Positions 54,325 to 64,000 of a stretch of 64,000 nt of DNA are shown piece by piece. The DNA lies in the NCBI RefSeq assembly GCF_900090205.1, contig NZ_LT607802.1, forward strand, positions 3,622,548 to 3,686,547, given 5' to 3'. A program made the position numbers and the translations under genes. The DNA comes from Vogesella sp. LIG4. GTDB taxonomy: Bacteria; Pseudomonadota; Gammaproteobacteria; Burkholderiales; Chromobacteriaceae. The stretch's first letter is position 1; each line of letters starts with the position of its first letter. A model generated the notes under the pieces. It saw only the letters and a program-made list of their open reading frames with translations, had not been told where the DNA came from and made no database searches.

Positions 54325-56012
54325 TCAGGAGGTTTCGCGCCAGCGCTGGCTGCGGCGCAGCACCCAGTGCGACAGCAGCGCGAACAGCAGGCAGACGGCG
54401 GCCGAGCTGGCCACGATCAGCGTTGCCATCGCCGCGGCGGCGGCGGTGTCGCCGGCGTCGTCCATGTTCAGCACCGCCACCGAGGCCAGCACGCTGTCCG
54501 GGGTGTACAGGAAGATCACCGCCGATACCGTGGTGAGCGCCGATACAAAAAAGTAGCGCGCAATCTCCAGCACCGCCGGCAGGCAGGCCGGCAGCGTCAC
54601 CCGCCACAGCGTGATCCACAGCGGCACCTTGAGCGAAGCGGCCACCGCCTCGAATTCCGGGTCCAGCTGCACCAGCGCGGTACGGGCGGTAAGGTGGGCG
54701 GTGGTGTAGAAATGCGCCACCGAGCACAGCACCAGGATGGCCAGCGTGCCGTACAGCCCGTGCAAGGGGTTGGCCGCATGGTTGAAGAAGAAGATGTAGC
54801 CCAGCCCCAGCACCATGCCCGGCACCGCCATCGGCAGCATGGCAATGGCGTGCAGCAGCTGGCCGGCGCCGCCGGCCGACTTCAGCCGGCTGCTGCACCA
54901 TGCGCCCAGGAACACCAGCGGCGTGCCGCACAGCGCGGTCCACAGCGCCAGCCGCAGGCTGTTGCCGAACGCCGGCCAGCCACCGCCATCCACCATGTCG
55001 AAATCGAAATGCTGCAGGCTGAAACCCAGCTGGTACGGCCATTGCCGCATGAAGGCGGCAGCCACGGCAGTGCCCAGCAAGGCCAGCAGCGCCAGCGCCA
55101 CCACGCTGCAGAACAGGGTGGCCAGTGCGCGCAGCCACGGCTGGCGCAGCGGCTGCAGCGGCTGGGCGCGGGCGCTCAGCTGCGCACCCTGGCGGCGTTG
55201 CAGGCGGCGATCCACGGCGAAGGACAGCAGCGCCGGCAGCAACAGCAGCAGGCCGATGACCGCGCCGCGCGGAAAGTTCTGCTGGCCGATCACCTGCTTG
55301 TAGGCTTCCATCGCCAGTACCGGGTAGCGCCCGCCTATCACCTTGGCCACGCCGAAGTCGGTTACCACCAGGGTGAACACCACCAGTGCCGCCGATACCA
55401 GGCCGTAGCGGGTGGCCGGCAGGGTGATGGTCAGGAACTGGCGCAGCCGCCCTGCCCCCATGCTGCGCGCCGCCTCGTACAGCCGGGCGTCGCCCACGGC
55501 CAGCGCCGCCAGCAGAATCATCAGCGCGTGCGGAAAGGTGTAGAACGCCTCGCCCAGCACGATGCCGGCAAAGCCGTAGATGCCGCCGGCGGGGAACCAG
55601 GCTTTCAGCAGCCCCTGGTTGCCGAACAGGTACACCAGCGAGATGCCGGGCAGTAGCGACGGCGCCAGCAGCGGCAGCAGCGCCAGCAGGCGGAACAGCC
55701 CGCGCAGCGGCAGCAGCACCCGCGTCAGCGCCGCGGCGTAGCCATAGGCCAGCGGCAGCACCAGCGCGGTAGTGGCCAGCGCCACCTGCAGGCTGCCGGC
55801 CAGCGCGGCGACAAAGCCCGGCTGGCGCAGGGTGTCGCCCAGCGGCGCCAGGCTGGCCGGGCTGCCGTCGGCGCCATGGAAGGCCTGGCCGAGAATGGCC
55901 GCCAGCGGCAGCAGCACCGCCACCAGCAGCAGCGCCAGCAACAGCCAGTTCAGGCCGAGGGCCAGGCGTTCGTCGCGGCCGCGCTGCAGGCGGCGCGGCA
56001 GACTCAGGCTGA

Positions 56013-56016
<4 letters not shown>
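54325..56016 (-). CDS. 2-Aminoethylphosphonate ABC permease, fused two-domain (PhnU2/PhnV type)
   Basis: A 563-residue membrane protein with two complete permease halves. Each has an EAA docking loop: EAARSMGAGRLRQFLTITLP (about residue 195) and EAVAASLKVPLWITLWRVTLP (about residue 465). One polypeptide thus replaces two separate permeases (phnU and phnV). ATG 56016 overlaps the phnT stop as ATGA. This fused form is known from putative aminoethylphosphonate transporters. Confidence 0.88.
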
Positions 56017-57145
<1,129 letters not shown>

Positions 57146-57149
<4 letters not shown>

Positions 57150-57712
57150 GGTCGGGATATCACAACGTTGGCCGCAAGGCGGTGGTAATGCGCCAGGGGC
57201 GGCGTGGCCAGCCCCGGCACCTTGGCAATGTCGTCGTAGCGGCGCAGCGCCAGTGCCGCGGCCGCGTGCGGGCGGCTGGTGAAGCGCTCGCATTCGGCGC
57301 TGCTCATCGCCCCGCCCTGCAGCGCCAGCGACAGGCGCGAAGCCTCGGACAGGCTGGCCAGGTAATCCGGGCGGGTAGCGCACAGATAGCGTTTGGCTGC
57401 CACGTGCAGGGCAATCGGCTGCAGCACGGAGGCGTCGAACAGGCCGCAGAGCAGCTGCACCGCCACCGCTTCATGGTGGTCGTTGATGCCTTGCGCCAGC
57501 TCGTCATCGGCCTGGCCGCAGGCGATGTGGCCAATATCGTGCAACAGTGCGGCAGTGATCAGCGCCGCGTCGGCGCCGTCCTGCTCGGCAGCAAAGGCGC
57601 TTTGCAGCGCATGCTCCAGCTGGCTGACGGCTTCGCCGCCATACAGCGTGCGGCCGCTGCCCGCCAGCAGGGCGAACAGCGCGTCCAGTGTTTCAATACG
57701 GGGGTGGTTCAT
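57146..57712 (-). CDS. phnZ: PhnZ-type HD-domain oxygenase
   Basis: A 188-residue HD-domain protein with the PhnZ marks. The Tyr-x-x-Glu lid is in TLYGGEAVSQLEHAL, the di-iron HD in TAALLHDIGHIACG and the further His in INDHHEAVAVQLL. PhnZ cleaves 1-hydroxy-2-aminoethylphosphonate to glycine and phosphate using mixed-valence iron. Its usual partner, the 2-oxoglutarate oxygenase PhnY, is not in this window. Lies between phnS and phnT, so co-expressed with the importer. Confidence 0.85.
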
Positions 57713-57803
57713 CCGGGGTGCTTCATGTCGGCGTGATTCGTTTCCGGCCCGGCGTGCGCGGGCCTATTGCCCCGCCACCCGCAAGGGCGGCAGGGCCGGC
57801 AAC

Positions 57804-58817
57804 TTACTTCGGTTCGGACTTGGCGTCGTAGCGCTTGATCCACTCGGCCAGGATGCGGTCGCGGTTGCTGGCGGACCAGCGCAGATCCTGCTTCACCAGG
57901 CGTTTTTCGTAGTCGGCCGGAATGAAGGGATTAGGCTTGGCTACGCCCGGCATCGCCACGATGGCGAAGTTCTTCTCGTACAGCTCGTTGGCAGAGAGCG
58001 AGGCGGACCAGTCGGCCAGCTTGCGCGCGGCGTCCAGGTTGCGGGTGCCCTTCATGATGGCGGTGGCTTCCAGATCCCAGCCCAGGCCTTCTTTCGGGAA
58101 TACCACGTCGATCGGGGCGCCGGTTTCCTTCAGCTTGGCGGCACGGTATTCAAAGGAGATGCCGATGGGGAATTCGCCGGCAGCGGCCTGCTTGCACGGT
58201 TTGGAGCCGGAGTGGGTGTACTGCGCGATGTTCTGGTGCAGCTTGTCCATGTAGGACCAGCCTTCCTTCTCGCCGAACAGGCTCAGCCAGGCGGTAACGT
58301 CGAAGTAGCCGGTGCCGCTGGAGGCCGGGTTCGGCATCACGATCTTGCCCTTGTATTCCGGCTTCAGCAGGTCTTTCCAGCTTTCCGGCTTTTTCAGGCC
58401 CTGCTTGGCGGCTTCCACGGTGTTGAAGCAGATGGCGGCGCCCCACACGTCCATGCCCACCCAGCTTGGCGGGGTGTTGTGGTCAACGTACTGCTTGGCC
58501 AGCTTGCCCACGTTCTTGGGGCTGTAGCCCTGCAGCATGCCTTCCTTCTCCAGCACCAGCAGCGAGGAAGCAGCCACGCCCATCACCACGTCGGCCTGCG
58601 GGTTGGCTTTCTCGGCCAGCAGCTTGGCGGTGATGATGCCGGTGGAGTCGCGCACCCAGCGCAGCTTCACATCCGGGCTTTCCTGTTCGAATTTCTGCTG
58701 GTAGGCCTTGATCTGGTCGGCTTCCAGCGCGGTGTAGACGGTGAGCGTGGTCTCGGCCAGGCTGCTCAGGCTGGTGGCAGCCAGGGCCAGGGCCAGCAGG
58801 GTGCGGGTGGTTTGCAT
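57804..58817 (-). CDS. phnS: 2-Aminoethylphosphonate-binding periplasmic protein
   Basis: A 337-residue exported protein. Signal peptide to SLSSLAE, then LTVYTALEADQIKAYQQKF, typical of the PhnS/ferric-binding-like cluster. VMPNPASSGTGYFDVTAWL and the later KNFAIVAMPGVAKPNP agree with PhnS2-type proteins. First gene of the transport operon, 68 bases after the perfect operator palindrome. Confidence 0.88.
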   Translation of the reverse strand: MQTTRTLLALALAATSLSSLAETTLTVYTALEADQIKAYQQKFEQESPDVKLRWVRDSTGIITAKLLAEKANPQADVVMGVAASSLLVLEKEGMLQGYSPKNVGKLAKQYVDHNTPPSWVGMDVWGAAICFNTVEAAKQGLKKPESWKDLLKPEYKGKIVMPNPASSGTGYFDVTAWLSLFGEKEGWSYMDKLHQNIAQYTHSGSKPCKQAAAGEFPIGISFEYRAAKLKETGAPIDVVFPKEGLGWDLEATAIMKGTRNLDAARKLADWSASLSANELYEKNFAIVAMPGVAKPNPFIPADYEKRLVKQDLRWSASNRDRILAEWIKRYDAKSEPK

Positions 58818-58884
58818 GTGGTGCGCCTTGTGTCGGGTTGGGAGACAGGCGCACTGTACGCGGCCAACGTTACAGGCAATTTAC

Positions 58885-58900
58885 ATCTAGATGTCTAGAT
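58885..58900. promoter_or_regulatory. PhnR-type operator before phnS (perfect palindrome)
   Basis: ATCTAGATGTCTAGAT: arms ATCTAGA and TCTAGAT with a TG spacer, perfectly paired, in the region between the phnR stop (58927) and phnS ATG (58817). The same word recurs before phnW (54271). The palindrome with a 2-base centre fits a HutC-subfamily GntR repressor. Confidence 0.75.
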
Positions 58901-58926
58901 CACTCAAGTGGCGTTTTTGTCAGCGG

Positions 58927-59661
58927 CTACAGGCTGTCGTCCGGCGTGACTTCGATCTGCACGCTGTCGCCGCCAAAGCGGGTGATGCCGTATTCGATGG
59001 GCGCACCGTCTGCATCGGCGTACACGCTTTCCACGTACAGCACCGGCTGCTGCTTGCCCTGCCCCAGCGCTGCCGCCACCTCCGGCCGCGGCAGGCGGGC
59101 ACTGATGCGGCTGAGCACGCGCTGGAAACCGGCGATGCCGCACTTCTGGAACGCTTCGCTGGTGCTGCGGCTGGCGCGGTAGACATCGATGAAGCCGTCG
59201 AAGCGCGGCAGCGGAAAATACTGCGTGCACACGCTGACCACCTTGCCATCGGCCAGGTCCAGCGACTCCACCCGCAGCACGCGGCTGCCGGTGGCAATGC
59301 GCAGCAGGCCGGCTACCTGCTCGCCGGCCGGCTCGAAGTGGCAGGACTGGATATCGACATCGCTGACCAGGTGCTGCGCCGACAGGCTGTGGGAAAAGCG
59401 GCTGCTCTTGCCCAGCCGGTAGGCGATCATTTCCTCCTGCACGAAGGTGCCGCGGCCGCGCTCGATGCGCAGCAGGCCCTTGTCCTGCAGGTGCTGGATG
59501 GCCTGGCGCACGGTGTGCCGGTTCACGCCGAAGCGCTCTGCCAGGGTCTGTTCGTTGGGCAGGCGGCCACTTAGCTGGTGGGACAGGATTTCCTGGCTCA
59601 GGGTGGCGGCAATCTGCACCCACAGCGGGGTGCCGGCGGGGCGGGTAATGCGGTCGGTCAT
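58927..59661 (-). CDS. phnR: GntR-family regulator of aminoethylphosphonate genes (HutC/UTRA type)
   Basis: A 244-residue protein. The winged helix-turn-helix (residues 5-70) has LPNEQTLAERFGVNRHTVRQAIQHLQDKGLL. The UTRA ligand domain (about residues 90-235) includes VSDVDIQSCHFEPAGEQVAGLL and GSRVLRVESLDLADGK. Adjacent to phnS, with operators in front of both phnS and phnW, it most likely controls the whole regulon. Confidence 0.9.
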   Translation of the reverse strand: MTDRITRPAGTPLWVQIAATLSQEILSHQLSGRLPNEQTLAERFGVNRHTVRQAIQHLQDKGLLRIERGRGTFVQEEMIAYRLGKSSRFSHSLSAQHLVSDVDIQSCHFEPAGEQVAGLLRIATGSRVLRVESLDLADGKVVSVCTQYFPLPRFDGFIDVYRASRSTSEAFQKCGIAGFQRVLSRISARLPRPEVAAALGQGKQQPVLYVESVYADADGAPIEYGITRFGGDSVQIEVTPDDSL

Positions 59662-59766
59662 GATGGCTGGGGGAAACGGAATTGCGCAGACGATAGCATT
59701 TTTAGCGCCCGCCCGCGCCGTGGCGCCGCCATGCGGCCAACCTTCCCGGCGCGTGTTGACGATTTC

Positions 59767-60324
59767 TCAGGTGAACACCCACATCACCCGCGTGCGCTGC
59801 GCCGACAGGTTGGCGTAGCGGATGCGGTTGTTGGCCGCCACCTGGAAGGCGTCGTTCGGCCCCAGCGTCACCGGCTCTTCGCCGGCGGCGAACCAGATGG
59901 TCAGCTCGCCCTCCAGGATGAAACCGCCCTGCTCGTCGCGGTCGTGAATCGGGCGCTCCCCGCTGCTGGCGCCCGGCTCCAGAAAGCTTTCCAGCATGGT
60001 GAAGCCGGCCGACATGCTGGGCGATACCAGCACGTCGGTCACCCCGTCGGCAAAGTAGACCGTGCGCCGCTCGCCGGGGCGGGTCACGCAAGTCGGCGCC
60101 CGCGTCTGGCCCAGGTGGTAGAAGTAGGCCGCCGGGGTGTCCAGCGCCTCGCCTATCGCGGTGAGGTCCGCCACCGTTGGCCGCGACACGCCGCGCTCGA
60201 CCTGCGACAGAAAGCCCACCGAGCGGTTGATCCTGGCCGCCAGTTCGCTGAGGGTGACTTTCTTGTGCTTGCGCAGGTCGCGGATCAGCGCGGCCAGGTG
60301 CTCGGTTTCTTGCTGTGGATTCAT
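59767..60324 (-). CDS. XRE-cupin regulator (PuuR-like)
   Basis: A 185-residue regulator. Helix-turn-helix residues 10-70 (LAALIRDLRKHKKVTLSELAARINRSVGFLSQVERGVSRPT). Cupin domain about residues 105-180 (EPGASSGERPIHDRDEQGGFILEGELTIWFA). This build and the neighbouring amine oxidase resemble PuuR with PuuB. Follows that oxidase gene by 16 bases on the same strand, and probably binds the palindromes upstream (61639-61687). Confidence 0.87.
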   Translation of the reverse strand: MNPQQETEHLAALIRDLRKHKKVTLSELAARINRSVGFLSQVERGVSRPTVADLTAIGEALDTPAAYFYHLGQTRAPTCVTRPGERRTVYFADGVTDVLVSPSMSAGFTMLESFLEPGASSGERPIHDRDEQGGFILEGELTIWFAAGEEPVTLGPNDAFQVAANNRIRYANLSAQRTRVMWVFT

Positions 60325-60340
60325 GCCCTGTCACTTCACC

Positions 60341-61630
60341 TCAAATCACATCGCGCAGCCGGTACCACGCCTTGCCGGCTGCCTCCAGCGGCGCGGCCAG
60401 GTAGCGGCCACCCGGAAAAGCCGGATTATGAATCCCCTGGTACAGCGACAACAAATCTTCGTCGCCCAGAATGGCATCCGCCACCGCCCGCGCGCCGGCC
60501 AGCGTGGGCAGCACGCCGTGGCCGGAGAAGCCCTGCAGCCAGTAGCGCTGCCCGTGGCGGCCGATGTCCGGGGTACGGCGCATGCTCACGTCGATATGCC
60601 CGCCCCAGGCGTAATCCAGCCGCACGCCGCGCAGCTGGGTAAAAGCGCGCTCCAGGTAAGGCCGCGTCGCCGCCGCGATATCGTCGGGGATGCCGCCCAG
60701 GTAGGTGCAGCCGCCGCCGAACAGCAGGCGGTTGTCAGGCGTGAGGCGGAAGTAATCGGGCACGAACTGGTTGTCGATGACGCAGCTGTTCTGCGGCAGC
60801 AGCGAGCGCGCCAGCGCCGGGTCCAGCGGCTCGGTGGCCACCTGGTAGGTGCCCACCGGCAGGATGCGCCGCGACAGCTCGCCATCCAGCCGGTCGATAT
60901 AGCTGTTGCAGGCCAGCACCAGCACATCGGCCAGCACTTCGCCGCGCTCGGTGCGCACGCTGTAGCCGGCCGGCGTCTGCGCATAGTTCAGCACGCGGCT
61001 TTGTTCGAAGATGCGCCCGCCGGCCTGCTCGATGGCCTGCGCCAGGCCCTGCGCCAGCTTGAGCGGGTTCAGGTGCCCGGCTTCCGGGTCGTACAGCGCC
61101 GCCAGGTAGCGCTTGCTGCCTATCCACTGCGCCATGTCGGCGCCTTCGATGACGCGCAGGCGGTCGTAACCCCAGTGGCTGGCGGCCTCTTCCTGCGCCG
61201 CATGCAGCAACGCCACGCGCCGTGGCTGCACCGCCGCCCACAGGCTGCCGGGGCGGTAGTCGATGTCGAAACCATGCCGCTGCGGCAGCTCCCGCACCTC
61301 CTGCGCCGCCCAGCGCATGCTGTCCCACAGCTGGCGCGCGCCATCGCGGCCCAGGGACTTTTCGATCGGCCCCATATCGGACGACCAGCCCAGCAGCGCC
61401 TGGCCGCCGTTGCGCCCGGACGCCGCCCAGGCCACGCGGCTGGCTTCCAGCAGCAGCACCTGCTTGCCGGCCGCGGCCAGGCGCAGCGCGGTATGCAGGC
61501 CGCTGAAACCGGCGCCGACAATGACGACATCGGCGCGCTGGCGCCCTTCCAGCACCGGTCGCGGTGCAATGGCCTCCGGGTGGCTGGCGGCGTAGTAGCT
61601 TTCGATATGGGTGCGGGATTGGGCGAACAT
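60341..61630 (-). CDS. FAD-dependent amine oxidoreductase, PuuB-like
   Basis: A 429-residue flavoprotein. FAD motif RADVVIVGAGFSGLHTALRLAA, then AWAASGRNGGQALLGWSSD, and C-terminal RYWLQGFSGHGVLPTLAGARAVADAI. These are gamma-glutamylputrescine-oxidase features. Starts the operon with a PuuR-like regulator gene downstream. Together with puuD at 45491 it would serve putrescine breakdown; the missing puuA and puuC must be elsewhere if so. Confidence 0.87.
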   Translation of the reverse strand: MFAQSRTHIESYYAASHPEAIAPRPVLEGRQRADVVIVGAGFSGLHTALRLAAAGKQVLLLEASRVAWAASGRNGGQALLGWSSDMGPIEKSLGRDGARQLWDSMRWAAQEVRELPQRHGFDIDYRPGSLWAAVQPRRVALLHAAQEEAASHWGYDRLRVIEGADMAQWIGSKRYLAALYDPEAGHLNPLKLAQGLAQAIEQAGGRIFEQSRVLNYAQTPAGYSVRTERGEVLADVLVLACNSYIDRLDGELSRRILPVGTYQVATEPLDPALARSLLPQNSCVIDNQFVPDYFRLTPDNRLLFGGGCTYLGGIPDDIAAATRPYLERAFTQLRGVRLDYAWGGHIDVSMRRTPDIGRHGQRYWLQGFSGHGVLPTLAGARAVADAILGDEDLLSLYQGIHNPAFPGGRYLAAPLEAAGKAWYRLRDVI

Positions 61631-61638
61631 GGCGATCC

Positions 61639-61687
61639 GTGAAAATTATGAAATAAATTTCATGAAAATTTACACATAAATTTTCAC
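61639..61687. promoter_or_regulatory. Nested palindromes before the PuuB-like gene
   Basis: In 49 AT-rich bases upstream of ATG 61630 there are three dyads. ATGAAAT-AA-ATTTCAT lies at 61648-61663. TGAAAATTTA-CACA-TAAATTTTCA (10-bp arms) lies at 61663-61672 and 61677-61686. The outer arms GTGAAAATT and AATTTTCAC lie at 61639-61647 and 61679-61687. The repeated TGAAA half-site suggests cooperative binding of the XRE-cupin repressor. Confidence 0.75.
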
Positions 61688-61800
61688 AAAAACAAGCACT
61701 GGAAGCGCATCGCCACGCCAGCGTGCCCCGCACGCAACACCTGCCGCGCCGCGTCGATCTGGCATACCATGGGCGGCCTGCAACCCCATCGCGCCCCGCA

Positions 61801-62688
61801 ATGACCGTCAAGCAGCTGTTTACCGCCCTCTGCCTCTCCAGCCTGCTGGCCGCCTGCGTGCAGCTGCCAACCATCGAACAACGCAGCCAGCAGGCCGACA
61901 CGTTGGCCGCAAGCCACGGCTGGGTAGCACAGGCACTGCCGGCCGGCGACTTTACGCTGCAGGCCTATCTGCCACCCAGCCCGGCAGCCGCCGACACGCT
62001 GACCATCTACATAGAAGGCGACGGCCTGGCCTGGCTCTCCAGCGACACGCCGTCGTTCGACCCAACCCCGCTGCGCCCGCTGGCCTTGCAACTGGCGCTG
62101 CAGGATCCGCAGCCGGCGGCCTACCTGGCCCGCCCCTGCCAATACCTGCTGGCGGCCAACCCGCAATGCAGACAGCAGTACTGGACCAGCCACCGCTTTG
62201 CCGCGGAAGTGATAGCCGCCGCCAGCCTGGCGCTGGACAGCCTCAAACAGCGCTTCCAGGCGCGGCAGCTGGTGCTGGTGGGGTATTCCGGCGGTGGCGC
62301 GGTGGCAGCGCTGCTAGCGGCAAAGCGCCGCGATGTGAGCGGGCTGATTACCGTTGCGGCCAACCTGGATCACCGCGCCTGGACCGAGCACAACGCGCTG
62401 ACGCCGCTGGCCGGCTCGCTGAATGCGGCGGATGACTGGCAGGACTTGCTGCCGGTGCGGCAGCTGCATTTTGTCGGTGGCCAGGATGCCCAGGTGGGCA
62501 TGGCCGCGCTGGCGCCGTTCCTGCAGCGCTTCCCGCCGGCGCAGCAGCCTCCGCTAAGCCTGCAGGCGGATTACGACCACCACTGCTGCTGGGTGGAGCA
62601 CTGGCCGGCGCTGCTGCAATACGCACGCGGCCACTGGCAGGCGCCGGACGGTGTGCGCCAGGGTGCCTCGAAAAGCCCCGGTTTGTGA
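61801..62688 (+). CDS. Lipoprotein with alpha/beta-hydrolase domain
   Basis: A 295-residue protein with a lipobox (LSSLLAAC, Cys at residue 19), so it is membrane-anchored. The nucleophile Ser lies in LVLVGYSGGGAVAALLA, with possible acid and His in HFVGGQDAQVG and DYDHHCCWVEHWPAL. The substrate is unknown. The last residues (about GASKSPGL) and the stop codon are encoded by the dispersed repeat at 62661, so the original C-terminus may have been replaced. Contains two 10-mer words (61912, 62355). Confidence 0.8.
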   Translation: MTVKQLFTALCLSSLLAACVQLPTIEQRSQQADTLAASHGWVAQALPAGDFTLQAYLPPSPAAADTLTIYIEGDGLAWLSSDTPSFDPTPLRPLALQLALQDPQPAAYLARPCQYLLAANPQCRQQYWTSHRFAAEVIAAASLALDSLKQRFQARQLVLVGYSGGGAVAALLAAKRRDVSGLITVAANLDHRAWTEHNALTPLAGSLNAADDWQDLLPVRQLHFVGGQDAQVGMAALAPFLQRFPPAQQPPLSLQADYDHHCCWVEHWPALLQYARGHWQAPDGVRQGASKSPGL

Positions 62689-62731
62689 GCAACGCAGCAT
62701 CGCGACGAAAGCGGGGCTTTTCGAGGTACCC
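62661..62731. repeat. Dispersed intergenic repeat, copy 2
   Basis: Two 20-base arms (62661-62680 and 62712-62731, one mismatch) flank a 31-base centre starting GTTTGTGAGCAACG. The centre and right arm match copy 1 near 47848-47967. The element lies between two convergent genes, reaches into the 3' end of the lipoprotein gene and supplies its stop. The hairpin can also act as a two-way terminator. Confidence 0.7.
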
Positions 62732-62732
62732 G

Positions 62733-63536
62733 TTAATCGTAATCGGCGGCCTTGAGCCGCAACATGCTTTGCCGCCGCCAGCTGGCCATCAGCTGCGTCA
62801 GCGCACCGTTCTGCTGCAGCTGCTGCATGCCCTTTTCAAACAGCCGCAACGCCCGCTCGCCCTGCGGGTTGCGCCGCGAAAAGCCGACATAGCCGGGCAT
62901 GCTGCCAAAATCGCAGACCTGTTTGAGTTGCCCGGCGCGAATGCCGGCCAGCTTGAACAGCAGGCTTTCGGTCTTGATGTGGTCCAGCGCCAGCACCATG
63001 GCATCCACCCGTTGCCGGGTGAGCATCCGCAGCCCTACCGCCTCGGAATTCACTTCAAAGACCTGGGTACGCGGATCGGCGCGCACATCCTCGATGGCGC
63101 TGGTGTACTCGTAGTCATGCACCAGCGCCAGGCGCAGGCCGGCCGACCAGTAGATATCGCTGCAATTGACCGGCTCCGCCCGCAGCCGGGTATACAGCAG
63201 GAAGTGCGGCTCGATCACCGGCCGCAGCGGAAAGCTGATAGTGCTTTCGGTCGTCGCCGTCTTGCTCATGGAGAAACAGCCGGCGAGCCGGCCTATCGTC
63301 ACCAGCTGCTTGCAGCGCGCATACGGCATGGTTTTCAGCTCGATCTTGGCGCCCTGGCTGACAAAGGCCAGCTTCACCACATCGTTCACGTAACCGCTGC
63401 CGTTGCTGTAGGACCAGGGGGCGGCATCGTCCTCGGCGCCGATGACGATGGGCACGCCCGCCACCTCATCGGCACCGTGGGCAGCGGGTACGGACAGCCC
63501 GCTCAACAGGGCTGCTACTGCCAGCGCTTTGCGCAT
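62733..63536 (-). CDS. Periplasmic solute-binding protein (SBP_bac_3-like)
   Basis: A 267-residue exported protein with signal peptide MRKALAVAALLSGLSVPAAHGA. It has family features VIGAEDDAAPWSYSNGSGYVNDVVKLAF, TMPYARCKQLVTIGRLAGCFSM and the C-terminal SRRNPQGERALRLFEKGM. Lone members without permeases are often sensors or uncharacterised. Four cysteines in the mature part may form disulfides. Confidence 0.8.
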   Translation of the reverse strand: MRKALAVAALLSGLSVPAAHGADEVAGVPIVIGAEDDAAPWSYSNGSGYVNDVVKLAFVSQGAKIELKTMPYARCKQLVTIGRLAGCFSMSKTATTESTISFPLRPVIEPHFLLYTRLRAEPVNCSDIYWSAGLRLALVHDYEYTSAIEDVRADPRTQVFEVNSEAVGLRMLTRQRVDAMVLALDHIKTESLLFKLAGIRAGQLKQVCDFGSMPGYVGFSRRNPQGERALRLFEKGMQQLQQNGALTQLMASWRRQSMLRLKAADYD

Positions 63537-63766
63537 GAGAACCCCGCTGCTTGGTGAGAGAACTGCCGCCATTTTCAAGGCAGGACCGATTGCGCTTTAA
63601 ATACTAGATTAACAAACCGGCGCGCCCAACCCGCATTGCATGCCAGCCAGCCGGCAGCGATTGCAGTGTCAGCCAACATTCCCTGCGCTGGCGTGCTATC
63701 TGCCCACCCTGCCGCTTCCTACGATGGTTGCAGCCAGAAGGCTTACAACCATAAGGGAGAGACATC

Positions 63767-64000
63767 GTGGCAAACATCATCAATGACGGCGGGGCGCACA
63801 GCGACCCGGACTTCACCCGCGGGCCGGTGCCGGCCGAAGCCCGCATGGGGCGACTGGGCCTGAGCATGGCCTGGTGGTCGGTCTGCAGCGCCATGTTCTG
63901 GCTGGTGGTATCGGCGACGCTGGCGCTGAACTACGGCACGGTGAACACGCTGATCGGCCTGGCGCTGTCGGCCATCTGCTACAGCATGATCAACGCGGTG
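63767..64000 (+). CDS. NCS1-type (purine/cytosine permease family) transporter, partial
   Basis: The first 78 residues only; continues past the window. GTG 63767 has AAGGGAGAG upstream. After a soluble N-terminus (ANIINDGGAHSDPDFTRGPVP), two membrane segments begin: LSMAWWSVCSAMFWLVVSATLAL and TLIGLALSAICYSMINAV. This is the pattern of cytosine/allantoin permeases. Confidence 0.7.
   Translation, partial: MANIINDGGAHSDPDFTRGPVPAEARMGRLGLSMAWWSVCSAMFWLVVSATLALNYGTVNTLIGLALSAICYSMINAV

Noticed and set aside
52413..54536. A 707-codon plus-strand frame over phnX and phnW
   Set aside because: Antisense to two clear enzymes with intact catalytic motifs.

Overview
The window is a GC-rich chromosomal segment from a beta-proteobacterium. 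A Neisseriales/Chromobacteriaceae member (Vogesella- or Chromobacterium-like) is my best guess. This rests on gene style, on a DUF3138 outer-membrane protein and on dense metabolic operons; no rRNA or marker gene is present, so the assignment is inference. No tRNA, rRNA, CRISPR array, prophage or transposase was seen.

Layout. (1) 1-7605, minus strand: an Lrp-type regulator, a HyuA-type hydantoinase/oxoprolinase, a DUF917 protein, a PotF-like binding protein, a DUF3138 outer-membrane protein, and PotG/PotH-like transporter parts. Together they look like an uptake-and-hydrolysis system for an unknown small cyclic amide or amine. (2) 8171-11648: serine/threonine dehydratase-like enzyme, RidA, threonine aldolase and an AraC regulator. 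(3) 11771-17473: LysR regulator, divergent from a cupin, an amine-oxidase-type flavoprotein, methylmalonate-semialdehyde dehydrogenase (MmsA) and a LivK-like binding protein. (4) 17791-23819: Mg2+ P-type ATPase, a YadG/YadH-like ABC exporter, an XRE-cupin regulator, a GNAT acetyltransferase and a YdcZ-type transporter. (5) 23916-30940: a block of poorly known exported and membrane proteins, including a MORN-like protein, a Cys-rich secreted protein and a protein-glutaminase-like protein that has lost its Cys and His. (6) 31243-36845: an ornithine cyclodeaminase, CtlX-type hydrolase and polar amino-acid ABC transporter operon with a divergent Lrp regulator. (7) 37089-44279: old yellow enzyme, three LysR regulators, an SRPBCC protein, a secreted nuclease and an MFS exporter. 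(8) 44380-47381: agmatine deiminase, PuuD and PotF. (9) 47480-50888: an SMR efflux pump, a LysR regulator and an exported phosphodiesterase. (10) 50944-59661: a 2-aminoethylphosphonate regulon (PhnR, S, Z, T, fused permease, W, X and a flavoprotein). (11) 59767-64000: PuuR-like regulator with a PuuB-like flavoprotein, a lipoprotein hydrolase, a binding protein and the start of an NCS1 permease.

Functionally the window is dominated by uptake and breakdown of nitrogen-rich small molecules: arginine, citrulline, ornithine, agmatine, putrescine and 2-aminoethylphosphonate. Three paralogous flavin amine oxidases sit in three separate modules.

The most unusual signal is not a gene. The 10-mer TGCGGCCAAC (reverse complement GTTGGCCGCA) occurs exactly 27 times by my reading, in both orientations about equally, inside and between genes. 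One pair forms a perfect inverted repeat between two genes. It is almost absent from the first 17.8 kb. This resembles the DNA uptake sequences of Neisseriaceae and Pasteurellaceae, but with a different word. Other non-coding signals are operator palindromes that fit their neighbouring regulators (7713-7757, 36364-36375, 54271-54284, 58885-58900, 61639-61687), a dispersed intergenic repeat (about 47848-47967 and 62661-62731), and a decayed copy of an MFS gene tail upstream of mgtA.
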